A stretch of 64,000 bases of DNA from Cylindrodendrum hubeiense (lineage: Eukaryota; Ascomycota; Sordariomycetes; Hypocreales; Nectriaceae): assembly GCA_014621425.1 (NCBI GenBank), contig JAANBB010000040.1:62001-126000 (forward strand), written 5' to 3'. Made by a program: the position numbers and the translations under genes. Shown here in pieces: positions 24,247 to 36,175 of the stretch (position 1 is the stretch's first letter; each line of letters opens with the position of its first letter). Under the pieces are notes generated by a model, which saw only the letters and a list, made by a program, of their open reading frames with translations, was not told the DNA's origin and made no database searches.

Positions 24247-25126
24247 ATGCCTCCGCCAAACTCGGCATTTCGAGAGGGTGCTACGGACCCCCTGCTCTGG
24301 GACAACGGTGACCCAGAGCAGTCGCGGTTCACAACGCAATACTCAACCTCTCCCCAGTCCGAGACAGCAACCTATATGGACGTGAGATCTGATATTGTGC
24401 ACTTTCGATCTGACAATCCCGCGATTGACCCGAGTCTGTTAGATCAGGCAGCACAGTCTTATCTGCCATCAGGACCTTCAGCGCCATCCCATAAGGCATG
24501 AGCTAATGGTGATTTGCAACCCGTCTATCAGGCATCTATGATATCTGATTTCACGGAGCAAACGGTGTTTGAAGAATCTGATGGCATGATTTACGAGTCG
24601 CTTACTGATGTTGATGGAGTTCAGCCTCGACAGACCAACTGGCCTCTCTCCAATTCTACACACGGCCAATTAACACCCTCCACTACCAGGAGTATCCATT
24701 CCGGACAAAGCACTGGAACAACTTCACGGCTTCGTTGTAAATGGAAAGCCTGCGATTACAAGGGATCGAATCAGAGCGACTACGAGTGAGTCATATTGTC
24801 ACGCCAGCATCGTTATTCCAACATTCTCTTCGATACCGCCACACGATGAATTGCTAATAATACCTTGCGTCTCAATTAGTGAACATCTGCTATCTCACAA
24901 AAATTGTCCCAAAGATGATTGCATGTGGCACAAAGCCAAAGACGAAAAAGAAAAGAGCCGTCACGTTTGGAAACATCACAGAAAATGGGCGAAGGCAACC
25001 AAATATCCTCCCATAAGCGGGAGTTGCGATATTTGTGGCAAGGAATATGATCGGCAGGATAATGTAATTCGTCATAAAAGAGAATCCCACGAGGGCTTGA
25101 AGAGAGAAAGAAGGGCGGGTGGCTGA
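24247..25126 (+). CDS. C2H2 zinc-finger protein with an in-frame TGA
   Basis: Putative nuclear DNA-binding protein. The frame opens at ATG 24247 (MPPPNSAFREGATDPLLWD), meets TGA at 24499-24501, and continues in the same frame (DLQPVYQASMISDFTEQ). After a 94-bp intron (donor GTGAGT at 24787, acceptor TTAG before 24881) it reaches the finger region. Fingers: CKWKACDYKG with EHLLSH across the intron, CPKDDCMWH with HVWKHH, and a canonical CDICGKEYDRQDNVIRH plus H. The N-terminal part is polar and Ser/Thr-rich, as in fungal C2H2 regulators. If the TGA is real, a functional protein could still begin at ATG 24538 and keep all fingers. It diverges from the deaminase and is convergent with the ATPase gene; a role in their control is speculation. 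Confidence 0.65.
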
Positions 25127-25377
25127 TTTTACTAATTTGGTCGTTTTTCTTGACATTATTTCAATCCCACGTGCAATGTTTTCTTACATATCTTGTTCAG
25201 TAACCGTTAATTCTTGTTGGTTAACTACTCATCACATAATTTACTACAATGTCTACACACTTTATGACGCGATGACGTCGAGGTTCAACAAGCAGAAACT
25301 TTTTAATGAAGCCCGTCTATCTCCCTACTCAACCAAAGTTCTAGCGATTTGATCTCTCAGTAGCTAATGCGTGACAA

Positions 25378-27224
25378 TCAACCAGCCAAGATACTCCGGC
25401 CTCCATCGGATGTCACTCTTTGCCGAATCCGTACCCTCAAGACTCCATTGCCCAAATGAGAAGTTCTGGAACAAGGAGCATCGCTGGTGGGTTGGAAGCT
25501 GTTTGTAGATCGGGACTGGAATTTTGTAGTGCCAATGATTGCACCAGGTGCAAACATCAAAGCCTCCCCTCTTCTGAGCTGCACTATTTGAGATAGCAAA
25601 TCAGTTGAAAAGGCAGTTTGGTTGGCAGATGCTTCATCGGATCCCTCTTTCTCTCCTCCAACGGCTGTACTACCGACCGCATTTTTACTTTTCCCCTCTG
25701 ATTCGCATACAGAAACCCCTACTAGGTGCCGCCTTAGACTTTGTAGCCAGTCTGGAGAGCTAAATCGGTGAACTATGGTCACTGAGCATAGATCAAGAAG
25801 GCGAGGCGATATTGTAGGCTCTTGCGTCGAGATAATGACGCGGACACCAATGTGGCGTTGCAGTCGAATGGCCGAGAGCAGGGAATCTGTCAAAGTCTGG
25901 CATTCAGCACCAGCCATCATATACTTGTGTGCTTCATCAAGAGCGATCACACGGCCCACTGTTGAATCTTGCTCTAAGAAAAGGCTGAGACAGATGTTGA
26001 AGAGTGCACAAGCAGTCTCCGCGGTCACACACGGACATGACAAATCGACAATAGTGAGTTGTCCACTCTATATCAATTTGTCAGTTTGCTCTCCGTTAAC
26101 AATTACAAAGTCATCAACTTACTGTAGGTGTCCAATCATTGCCTTTTTCAACGACAGGATTAGCAAATTGCGTCGTCTTGTTCTTCTTTTGGCCTGCGGC
26201 CTTTCCAGGCTTAGCGGAACCGTGGGGATCTGCTTGCTTCTTGACCATGAAACTTTCCAGAGTCTCCAGTCGCTGCTGTAGAGGAGCCCGTTGCCCTTCA
26301 GAAAGATTTTCAGCTTCTAAAGCCTGCTTGAAGGCACTGTAGTTGAAATTTGTCCCAAAATGCTGCTGTTGAATTCTCAAATCGCGCAAGATGCGAGTGA
26401 CCACATGCAAATACAGCGGCATGCCTCCGCCATGGATGGAGCTAACGGCCATCAGGTCAAGCATGCGTTTCGTGTTCAGGTCAGATTCGTTGATGCGCAA
26501 TTCCTCTACTCTGACATTCGGAAGGCATGCATAAATTCTCTTGTCCCTTGTCAGCTATATTTTCGATCTAGTATGATCATTCAGTGATAGCTACCTTGAT
26601 CTGCTGTATGTTTGTCGGCGGGCAGAGGACTCTGACTTTCGCACAGTTTTGAGACGACAGGAAGGCGGCTTCGCAGGGGAGACCACCTGTGTCTGAAACA
26701 AATGTGTCATAATGAAAGAGAAGACCTGTCAGAGGTCGCGGTAAAACGTTTGCATTCGAGGGAATTACGCAATTTTCCAAGAGACAGCTTAGAGTATGAC
26801 TTTTGCCTGATCCTTGACTTCCGCAGATGAAAACACTTGATGGTGCAGAAACGTTGTAAAAGAGTCGTGGATCCCAAGCGGCCGTTGAGTTCATTGTGTT
26901 TAACAACCCTGAGGATGTTTCGCTGATGTCTGCCGCCAGGAGTCCATACTGACTAAAGGCCTCGCTTATTTGCTTGCGGTCTTCGGCGACGGAACGAACA
27001 TGTTTTCGTACAGATTCTGTGAATATCGGAGCCATGCAAACTTCATCGACTTCATCAAAGTCACATTGGTTCTGTAAGAGTTCCAGATGGTTCCGAAAGC
27101 TGGCGCAATCCATGGAAGAAGGAGTGAATACACCGACGAGGGAGCTAACGGAGGATGAGGCTCCCGATTCCCCAGAAAGATGTCGGTCCTGGCCGTCTCT
27201 GCTGTCGAGGATTTCCGTTGGCAT
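25378..27224 (-). CDS. HerA/FtsK-type P-loop ATPase (fungal family)
   Basis: Three exons (27224-26595, 26539-26123, 26067-25378), all junctions in phase, 578 residues. Walker A is FICGSQGSGKSHT (about residue 130); Walker B is GRVIALDEAHKYM, followed by VRVIISTQEPTISPRLLDLC, the sensor-like strand and glutamine pattern of HerA/FtsK/VirB4-like ATPases, then VTIVHRFSSPDWLQSLRRHL. The middle (about residues 230-350) is a helical insert with a Lys/Pro-rich linker. The family is spread widely in filamentous fungi as uncharacterised proteins; HerA relatives in prokaryotes pump or clear DNA and serve in defence systems. Adjacent deaminase and CHAT genes make a nucleic-acid-related role plausible but unproven. 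Frame is intact. Confidence 0.8.
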
Positions 27225-29039
27225 GACTGAATGCTGTTTTTTTAGTGAGGCAATTTTGACGGCCTTGGTCCAAGAAAACAGTGTCCATTATGAACGTAAT
27301 CACGGGCCGCCTGTCCCATGTCATCTGATCAGCCAGCCTAAGCCTAAGCCACTGACTGATCGAGAGTTACGGGGAACAAAGGTCACCCGGAGGTTATTTA
27401 GCGAAAGATGGAAGGCCTCCCGCGTCGGATCGCTGATCGCGTGTCGTTCAGTTGAATGAGAACGCGGGCTAGATGGGCCGATTGTCGCTGACAGGCTTTC
27501 TGAATGGAGAGATCCGATTGGAAATATGAAATGGGCGTGCTGCGGAGGCTTGTATTGCACTTCCCAGCGTCCGAGTCACAAAGTCACTTGAGGGCGGTGG
27601 GTAGATGCCGTTGACATCTTACAGTCGTATGTTACTCTTTAAATGGAGGTTTGCTCACATATTCTTGAAATCCGGTTCAGAATTCATATGAACAATCAGT
27701 ACACGCTACGATTTATGCCCTGATTGTGTTATCGTCCGCGTATCAGTACAGGGACTGGTGTAGTATCTTGCCGTATCTCGCTATACCACCCCGCATGCGC
27801 CTTGTCATTTATCAAATATGATGGGCCTCCAACCTATCAAATGTCAAGATGGCAGACTTCTCATTGGGGGCCACCTTGTTCGCTCTCCAATGGGATGTGC
27901 GTTGGGTCATGCTACCAAAGTCTTCTCGCGGAGCAGTGTGCACGCTACGTGCTCTCGAATGTCTTCAACCCCACATGGACCTGCCTACTTCATGTTAAAT
28001 GAGCCCTCGAGCATGTTCCCGTGACTCAACACGTACATGTGGCCTTGAAAGTATTGCGACGTCGAACTGTCTGCTAGTCTTCCCCTGGAGTCTCAACACT
28101 GCGCTCCGTCTGCGTTCTTTTGGCACCTGGTCTAGGCCCGCGCCACCAGATGCATCTGGTGCTACCAACCTCATTGCCACCACCCTGCGATCTCTCGCAT
28201 CATCCGTACTTCCTCATGTTGTACCAGAGAAGCGGTGTAAAATGTGTGGCATCCCAAGATCGGAAGGATAGATTAATTGGTTATATTGGGGGTCGACAAA
28301 ATGTCGCAACGAGTGATCAGGCATCCAATTGGAGGACAGATTACGGAGATCGGGGATTCACATTCGCAAGGCGCAAATACGATATCATTATCTTCACCAC
28401 TCTTGCATACGCAATCAGAATGATTATTTGCTGCTATAGGCGACTTATTCTATATTCGAGCAGAGCCTGACTCACTGACTTTCTGACTTCACGCAACTTC
28501 ACTTCAAACCAACACGCCTCAAGACTTCCATCATGGGCTCAGACCAGCAGGCCTTATGCTAGCAATATTTACAAATCACATTTTCAAGGAAATGGCCTCT
28601 CCAGATTCCTTGTGGGCCCTAACAAGACTAAGAGTTGGATATTATTCTACCGAGTAACAGTCAAGGCACTCACGCCTAGTATTTTCCCAATCTCATTCCG
28701 ATAAATGTACAAGACATCGACACACAAATGTGGCACGTAAACTGAGTACAACTGGGATCATAACAAGACTGGTGCTGGAGGACTCGGCCATGAAGTGGAT
28801 CATTACTCCAGCGGAAGAAAGAGTGAAACAAAACCGACCTAGGATCGGCGACAATGAGGAAAGAGAAGGAAAAGAGACGAACTATTCCCTTACAATAACA
28901 TAGAAGAAAAAGCTGTATATATAATAGGACTAAGTAATGAAACCACTATATACCCATACTTAACCTACAGCCAGATACATCCTGATTAAGACCCAGTCTA
29001 TAGTACTATTTTTCCAAACTACAGAATAGTTATCAATTT
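27225..29039. other. Intergenic stretch, 1.8 kb, no supported gene
   Basis: Upstream of the ATPase and downstream of the CHAT gene. At 28533 an ATG in good context opens a nine-codon frame that ends at TAG, possibly a relic gene start. From about 28880 to 29030 the sequence becomes AT- and TpA-rich. Nothing else can be supported. Confidence 0.45.
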
Positions 29040-32000
29040 CTATACTCCATAATGAATATATGGAACCCAATTTAGCAACCCTATATTGTCCTCCTTATTA
29101 CAAATAATAATATCTCTTGGAAATCGATTATCTTTCTTATCTTTGCCCGCTAAGGTTATCGAGTGGTCAGTTGATTGGCCTCTGTCGCCGAAGTCTGCTC
29201 GTTTTACTAGCCACTGATCGCGAAGTTCTCGAGTAGCATTATGCAGTCCTCTAGATACTGACTCGTCTGTCATACCTCGTTCCTTTATACACTCATAAGT
29301 AATTCTGGCCATAGCCACGCAGAGCTCGTCCTTTACTTCCCATAAGGTCCCGATTACATGCCTGAACCCCGCTAGTTGGAAACCACTGATAAGATGGATG
29401 CTTTCATCGACAAATTTCGGATCTTTGATGCGACCGGTTCCACATGCAGAGAGATAGGCGAGAAATGGCGAATGTTTGCGGAGATTGATCTCCAGCAGAG
29501 TGGTTACTGTAAGTGGGTCGCTTTGCCAATCATCTAGAAGTAATCTCCCGTTTGATGGGTCATCCTCATCCGTATCTCCATGACCCGCAAAATGGAATAC
29601 TTTGCATTGAAGTAAAGATGAGAGGATCTCCTGTTTACTCCTCTGAGGCTGAACTGGGTGTAAAGACATTGATTCGAACAAGCTGACTAGGCTGGATACT
29701 TCCTCAGCTGCAAAAGGAAGATCAGAACAGCCAGGGGTACGCGTCATAGAGACAAGGAGGGCCTGATCAGTTTCAGACGACAAGAGCGGCTGGCGGCGAC
29801 CCTGAATCAATGCTTTAATGGATGGGCTGTATGAAGAAATAACCCTATCCACCACAGCTTCCGATGAGCCTTGACTGTGACGGCCAGCCGCATGAATCGG
29901 AAATTTGCTCAAAGGTCCCGTGAGAATCCACCATAGTCGAGGCCACTTGTCATTAAGAGGGGCTCCAGTATATCCTAAGGCGTTGAGTACGGGATGAGCG
30001 ACGCTATCCCAAAGCCATTCCAAGGTTCCAGGGCTGCCCGGATGATGTTCCTTACTCTCTAGCTCCTCTACACTGAGTAGTGGCAAAGGTATCGATCTGA
30101 TCTGGTGGTTTGCAACGAGTATTGCATCGGACCGAAACTTGCTGATATTTATCGTGACAATGGGCCCATTGATACCCGCCTCGCGAATTTCTTCTTCGCC
30201 GGGACCAACGAGCCAGTCTTGAAACCCGGGCCTCTGCTGAACCTCTGTGACAATTTGGTCGAATTCTGTACTCATTTGATAACGATGATGCGTGATTGCT
30301 TCCCAAGTAGACTGAGAATTCTCTGCCGGAATGTCACGTGGATTTGGCACATCTAGTCTCGTCCTGACAGAATCCAGTCTCTCAGCGAGCTCTGGATATT
30401 TGTCCCGCAAATCCCTAATGTCGGTCCGTATCTCTTCTAGCGAAGTGGAAAGCGCACCACGACCATTTTCGAGGAAACTCAGAGCAACCGAGGGTTCTCT
30501 ACCGGCGTTTAGAGCTACAGCTGCCGCTTCAGAAGAAAAGCCAGCAACTTGGCCCAGCAGATGCTGCTTATCAGAGTTGCGGAGTGCTTTCAATACCAAC
30601 TCAGGGATTAGAGAAATTAAAGTATTCGAAGTCTCCAATGCCTCTTGCCAATCTGAAAGGAGAGCGTATGATTGAATAAGCTTTTTACCGGCGCCAATGC
30701 GACCAATCGTGTCGCCGTTGATATTCTGGAATGCAGTTCTGAAACATACTGCAGCTGCTTCGAGGTCGGTTATTTTCCCTGTCCTCAGATATCGGTGGTT
30801 GAGTAGGACTCCGAGATCCCTGGAAATTGTCGTTGCATCTGGGTGATGCGACTGAGTTAATTCGGAGGCCTCCTGGACCACCCGGATAGCTTCTTCAAGG
30901 TCACCAGTTGACTGTGAATGCAGGTACTGATCCTTGAGCTTAGTCCCGAGGTTGAACAAAAAGCTCGCCCGAAGAGCATTCCCAGAGGTTTCCTTAATAG
31001 ATTCCCTGCTCAGCCGAATTGCGTCCTCGAGGTCCAATAGCTTCCGATCTCTCAAATATCTTTCATGAAGACCAAGTGCAAGATTGTTGAGTCGAATATC
31101 TGGATGTAAATCGTGGGTTGAGGGAAGTGAAATGACATCTCTGGCGAGTTGGATTGCTTCATCAAGATCAGATCTTTCCTTGGTTCTGGAATGTCTGTCG
31201 GCGAGATAAAGTGATAATAATTGCACTGTGTTTCCTAGGCCTGGGTGATTTCGTGGAGTTAAAGTAATAGATTCCCTTGATGCTCGGATAGCCTCGTCTA
31301 GATCCGCCAGGGTCCCTACTCTGGCAAATCGATCGTGTAGCTTAGTCGCAAAACTTTCGAGGTATCCTGATTTTTGAGGATGGTTTGGCGGCAAAGCATC
31401 GATAGCTGCGCGTTGGAGCTCAATGCTCTCTCCAATATCGGATATGTTTCCCATCATCAGGTATCGATGGCCGAGATATCGTGCTAGGCCGTTCAAGTGC
31501 ACCGCTCGTGCTTCGTGTTTCAACGGCGTGGTATTCAGAGCTTTACTTCCGAGTTGAATACACTCTTCGAGGTCTGCAGCTTTTTTTGTTCTAACATAAA
31601 GGCATTCGACGAGGTTGGCGAGGCCTGCAAAGTACAACATTCGGTCTGGTTCATGATATGGCGTTTCATAAAGAGCCTTACGTGCGAGCTGAATACCCTC
31701 CTCGAGATCGGCCATGTCTCCGGTCTTTGAATGCCTAACCCGGAAGAATATCGAAAGGCGATTTAGATGGGCTGGAAAATTGCCGTCGTCTTGTGGGGCA
31801 GTTTCAAGAGCTTCTTTCTGCAATCTTATGGCCTCTTCAAGGTTTTTAATGTCTCCAATTCGGTTGTAACGATCGTTATGAGCTTGCGCAAGGTTGCTTA
31901 GAAACATCGGGTAGTTCGGGTCATCTTGCGGTGCTGCATCGATAACTGCGCATCCCAGTCGGAGCCTTTCCTCCAGATCAGCCAAGTTTCCTGTCCTTAT

Positions 32001-33058
32001 ATACCGAAAGCCAAGACCAGTTGCAAGCTCATTTAAGTATTCCATACGATCCGGATCGTCCAGTGCAGTTATTTCAAGAGCTTCTTGTGAGAGCAAGATA
32101 CTCTGCTCCAGGTTGATTAATTCGTCTGTTCCTTCATAGTAGCAAATAAGAGACTTTGCAAGGTTATTCAAGCGGCAAGCTCGCTCTTCATCATCTTTTG
32201 GAGTTGCATTGATGACTTTACGCTCAGTTTGAATCTTGTCTTTCAGGTCGGACAATTCCCCTTTCTCTGAATATCGGAATCCCAGGCCGGTTGCCAGCAT
32301 TTCCAATCGCCTTGTGTATTCCGTACTGTCATGAGGGGCAGCATCCACAGCTTCGTTTCCCAGACGGACTAATTCATCAAGGTCAATTGGATCTCCTGTG
32401 CTTGAATATCTTTCGCCGATGTTATTGGCAAGAGTTTCCAGAGATTCTGCATATTCAGGGTCGTCTTGTGGCGTTAGATCGATAGAAGCGCGTTCAAGTG
32501 CAATACTCTGATCGATATCGGTCCCATTTGCAGCATTCAGATATCTCCTAGCAAACACATGGCGGTATATCTCAAGCGAACTGCTCGGTTCGGGTGGTCA
32601 GGCGGGGTCGCCTCCAATACTGCTTGTCTGATATCAATGGCCTCGTCCAGATCCACTGCTTCTCCTATGATAGAGAATCGATTGTAGAGGTAATTCGCTA
32701 GACTGTCCTGGAATATTTGTCTGTTTGGATCATCCGTTGGGGTAGTCTCAACAGCATCCCTTCCCAGTTGAGTAGCCTCGTCGAGGTCAGAGGCGTCTTC
32801 ATTGATAGCATATCTTTCAATCAATGGATTTGCAAGGTCGATGAGGTATTGAGCTCGCTCCGGATGATTTTGAGGAGTGATTTCAATCAGTTGGCGACTA
32901 ATTTGAATGCATTCCTCCAGGCTGTGAACATCTCCTGCTTCAAGGTACCGACGGGAAAGCAGATCTCGAAGACTACTCAAACATTCCTTAATACTTGGAG
33001 AATCGTTTGGGAGAGTCTCGATAGACTGTCGCAACTGGGCGATAACCTCGTGGCTCAT
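29040..33058 (-). CDS. TPR-CHAT (caspase-like) protein with a one-base frameshift
   Basis: A long protein of about 1340 residues. It starts at ATG 33058 (MSHEVIAQLRQSIE) and comprises about 17 tetratricopeptide-type repeats of roughly 52 residues, each with an RY...G-DLEEAI-like core. A C-terminal CHAT protease domain follows (about the last 330 residues). The catalytic dyad is intact: His in FHFAGHGDT (codon at 29582) and Cys in LAYLSACGTG (codon at 29444). CHAT domains are separase/caspase-related cysteine proteases; TPR-CHAT proteins are a known pattern in fungi and in bacterial gasdermin and CRISPR-linked immunity. The reading frame changes near 32560: the upstream frame ends in LGDI-stop, while FARRYLNAANGTD resumes the repeat in another frame, implying a single missing base (or an assembly error). 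No plausible intron bridges it. Confidence 0.85.
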
Positions 33059-34620
33059 CTTGGACTGAGTCCTTTTAATGAGTATAAATGTACTCTTCAC
33101 CAATGATATAACGTACTCCGTGAAAGGCGACTTTGAGATTAACAACGAAGGGGTCTTTCTTGAGTGTAGAAGGTAAGATTCTACTCCTCGGGATGGGTAT
33201 GCGGGGTTTTCTGTTTTCATGTCTGCCGAGGCTGTTAGTATTTGTGACATATGTTACAAATTAAAATGGTGTGAAGATCAGGCAGGCATCCCTTGGCAAA
33301 AGCCCCTTGATACCTAATATACATTTCAAGAGACGTGATTGGCTGCCTTGTTAATTGTCACGAATTGTTTAGACCAGATGGTCAGAACTGTCGGCAATGT
33401 CACGGCCCATGTCATGGACAGGCGGTCGGGACTGGTAGTATCATACGTACTGCTAACATAAGCCCCACGGTTTATCCCTTAGGAAACTAACCTTCGGCCT
33501 ACCCTATACCATGCGTATCGTAGACCTTGGGCACGACCGTTACAGCTCATGCAGCTGGTTTGGTGCTTCGCCCCACTGGGACCGTCGCGGTGCTTCTACG
33601 CTATTGTTTGTCACCCAATTAAGACAGTCTGACCTGACAGAAACAGTAATTGTCTACGACACAACATAGAAAGGTTCTGCATTCGCACGACCATTAGCTA
33701 CGATCGCCACTATGATCTATTTTCTGATGACGTGGAATCGGAGGTCCATCTTAGTCTACGAAGCTCATCAATTAACGGTACCTTGAACTATTTGCCTGGC
33801 GCTGAGCGAAAGATGCATTGCTGCCTCATCTATGCAGTGTATACATACATGATCGCCCTAAATATGTGCTGCGCCACCGCCTCCAATAGTGCACGTAGTC
33901 TGATAAGGAACATAGATAGTGGTGTGCGTTGCCGTGTCTAAAAACATGCGCGTCAACTCTGCAGAGCCTTTTCACATATAATTAGACGTCACGAAGTAAA
34001 CCTTTATTCTGATCATGAATGAATGCTACGACGCAATCCCCACCTGCCTAACCAAGGAACGGTGACAAGCTATATGAATGATCAACTGTGTCGGGAACAC
34101 GTGGGGCCACTCAATTGCCTGCGTTTATTGACTGATTGGCCTCACAGCCGCCACATAAATTAGCTGATGCATGCATAGCCCCCTTGCAACCGAGATCGAG
34201 GTTACCGTCAAAGTCAATAAAGCTCTCGAGGCACCGAAGGTCTTTTCTTTCATTTTCACCCAGACTTGTCCGAATTACCACGAGTCCTCGTTATTGAACG
34301 CAACTTGGCTTTGTCAAGAGGACCGACAGTATGGATAATTATGCCTTTAACAGTACGATGACCAAGCGACTTCGTACTTGGAAATGTTCTCCTACTCGGT
34401 AATGTTTTCTTTCATCGCACGTCGCACGTCGCACGTCGCACGTCGCTGACCGATTCATATTTAGGACTCTGGCTTAAACTCGACTGAACAGCATCCTCTT
34501 CCGGAAAAGGATGCAGATGACTTTCTACATCGAAGGGTTAGGATTCATTTCCATTGTGCTTTTGTCACGCAGAATTGAATAATATACAGTTCTGTTCAAA
34601 GCTAACTTTGTCCTTCATAG
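33059..34620. other. Intergenic region between CHAT and CorA-like genes
   Basis: Divergent promoters of the CHAT gene and CorA-like gene lie here, with a short tandem repeat at 34415. A likely 3' splice site (GCTAAC branch, TTCATAG) at 34606-34620 shows that an unidentified 5' exon of the CorA-like gene lies within it. No other gene is supported. Confidence 0.45.
34415..34446. repeat. Short tandem repeat, unit TCGCACG
   Basis: Four perfect 7-bp copies plus a partial one, about 200 bp upstream of the first recognised CorA-like exon. Each unit overlap contains GCACGTC. Confidence 0.85.
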
Positions 34621-36175
34621 GGTGTCTTCGCTCCAGCTATCCTGCCGGATGGTGTGCATGCGGTAGCTGGGATTCGATTAATGTATTTATCTCCAATACT
34701 TACCGGCAGCCAGCCACTGATGAATCCAGCCTTCAAGAAAACGCGACACAGAGGCGAGACCTTTGCACCAAACGTTAGGAGCCTAGAGCCTGAAGCATAT
34801 TTAGCAATGATAAAAGCTTTTTGTTTGCCCCCGATAGCCCTTGAAACCTCAAGTGTTGTTGGTCCGTTTCTTTGGTGTGCGCTTGACGGCGACAGCAGCA
34901 ATCCTCATTTACGTCAGTTATGGCTGTTCACAAATGTTCAGAAAGAAAATATGCTGACTATCTTGCAGAGATGATATTTCGCAAAAGCGATGTACGGAAA
35001 AAAGGCATCACAAGAGGTTGGGAACTCGTGTTGAGCCACGAGTTCAGCACAGGCTTAACATCCGGCTTCTACAAGGGAACACGATCATCTGGCATGAGTG
35101 AATGTCTCCAGCAACTCAAAGTCTGCACCTTAGAGCTAGGTCATGCCATGCTCCTCCCGGTCATAGTTTTAAGCCATTTATCTTCCTCTAAAACTGACGA
35201 AAAGCATCGAAATGCCCGTGATTGGCTGCGCAGACTTGAGACTGCTATCACGTTGCAGACCGAGATGAACGACAATGAAGGATACATCAGAGATGGGATT
35301 TTAGATCTCAACGCGATGAATAGAGACTTGGTAGAATGTCACGCGCAGCTACTATGGACACCACCAGCGGCCTATCTTGGAGTTATTGACTCAGTCAAAG
35401 ATGCTGCGCAGCTTTTCGTGGACAACTTGCCCGCAGGCAAGAAAAGCTCAGCCATCGAAAAATTCCAACAGGTGATTAAATGGAGACTCCAACTTTATGA
35501 GAAGAGGTGGATGGGGATAGAAATCTACGCGAAGACAACTATTGAGAGGTTGGAGATTCAAAGAAGTGCCGTATGTCTTGTGATATTAACGAACGATCTG
35601 CTCCTTGAAGGCTAACAACTAATGCTGCAGTTATATAATATCATGGCCCAAAGAGAAAGCCGATTGAGTTTGCAGATGGCTGTGGACCAAAAGAGACTTG
35701 CTAACACAAGTAAACGCGAGTCAGAAGCTATGAAAGGAATTTCCATTCTTGGTACTATATTTCTTCCGGGAACATTTTTAGCTGTAACTATATACGCCGC
35801 CTCGCCTTTCTGTGGATGAGTAGACTAATTTGAACCCTTTAGTCAATCTTCTCAACGACATTTTTCAACTTTCAAGATGCTCCCACCCTAGCTTCTGTCG
35901 TTTCTCCTCGATTTTGGCTCTATTGGGCCGTGGGTGTCCCTTTCACATTACTCACTGTTGCCCTCTACTTTGCATGGGAAAGGAGAAGAGTAAAGATATA
36001 TGAAAAGGAAGATGAGGACCCATTGGTTAGTCTAGAAAATATGGAGAGGCTGATCATGACTGAAATGCGAAACCGGACGAAGAGTCATACTGTCAATTGG
36101 AATGCGAGAGCAGCCAGAAAGTCAGAATTAGCAGCGGACGAGGAAAATGATTATGGGGCTTCGAAGAAGCACTAA
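34621..36175 (+). CDS. CorA-like two-TM membrane protein, 5' end unresolved
   Basis: Exons recognised: from about 34621 to 34912, 34969-35570, 35631-35783 and 35843-36175, with donors GTCAGT, GTATGT and GTAACT. The N-terminal part (GIRLMYLSPILTGSQP) has no start codon upstream of ATG 34681, and a good acceptor just before 34621 suggests a further 5' exon I cannot define. The C-terminal part is a long helical stalk (around RWMGIEIYAKTTIERLEI) followed by two closely spaced membrane helices: ISILGTIFLPGTFLASIF, then FWLYWAVGVPFTLLTVALYF. The stalk plus two TM helices and the FLPGTF signature match fungal CorA-like proteins; the GMN selectivity motif of true Mg2+ channels is absent. Function is therefore uncertain; a pore-forming or membrane-tethering role is inference. 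Confidence 0.75.

Noticed and set aside
28533..28562. ATG in good context with a nine-codon frame
   Set aside because: Too short, ends at TAG and no downstream exon with matching frame was found; at most a relic or upstream frame.
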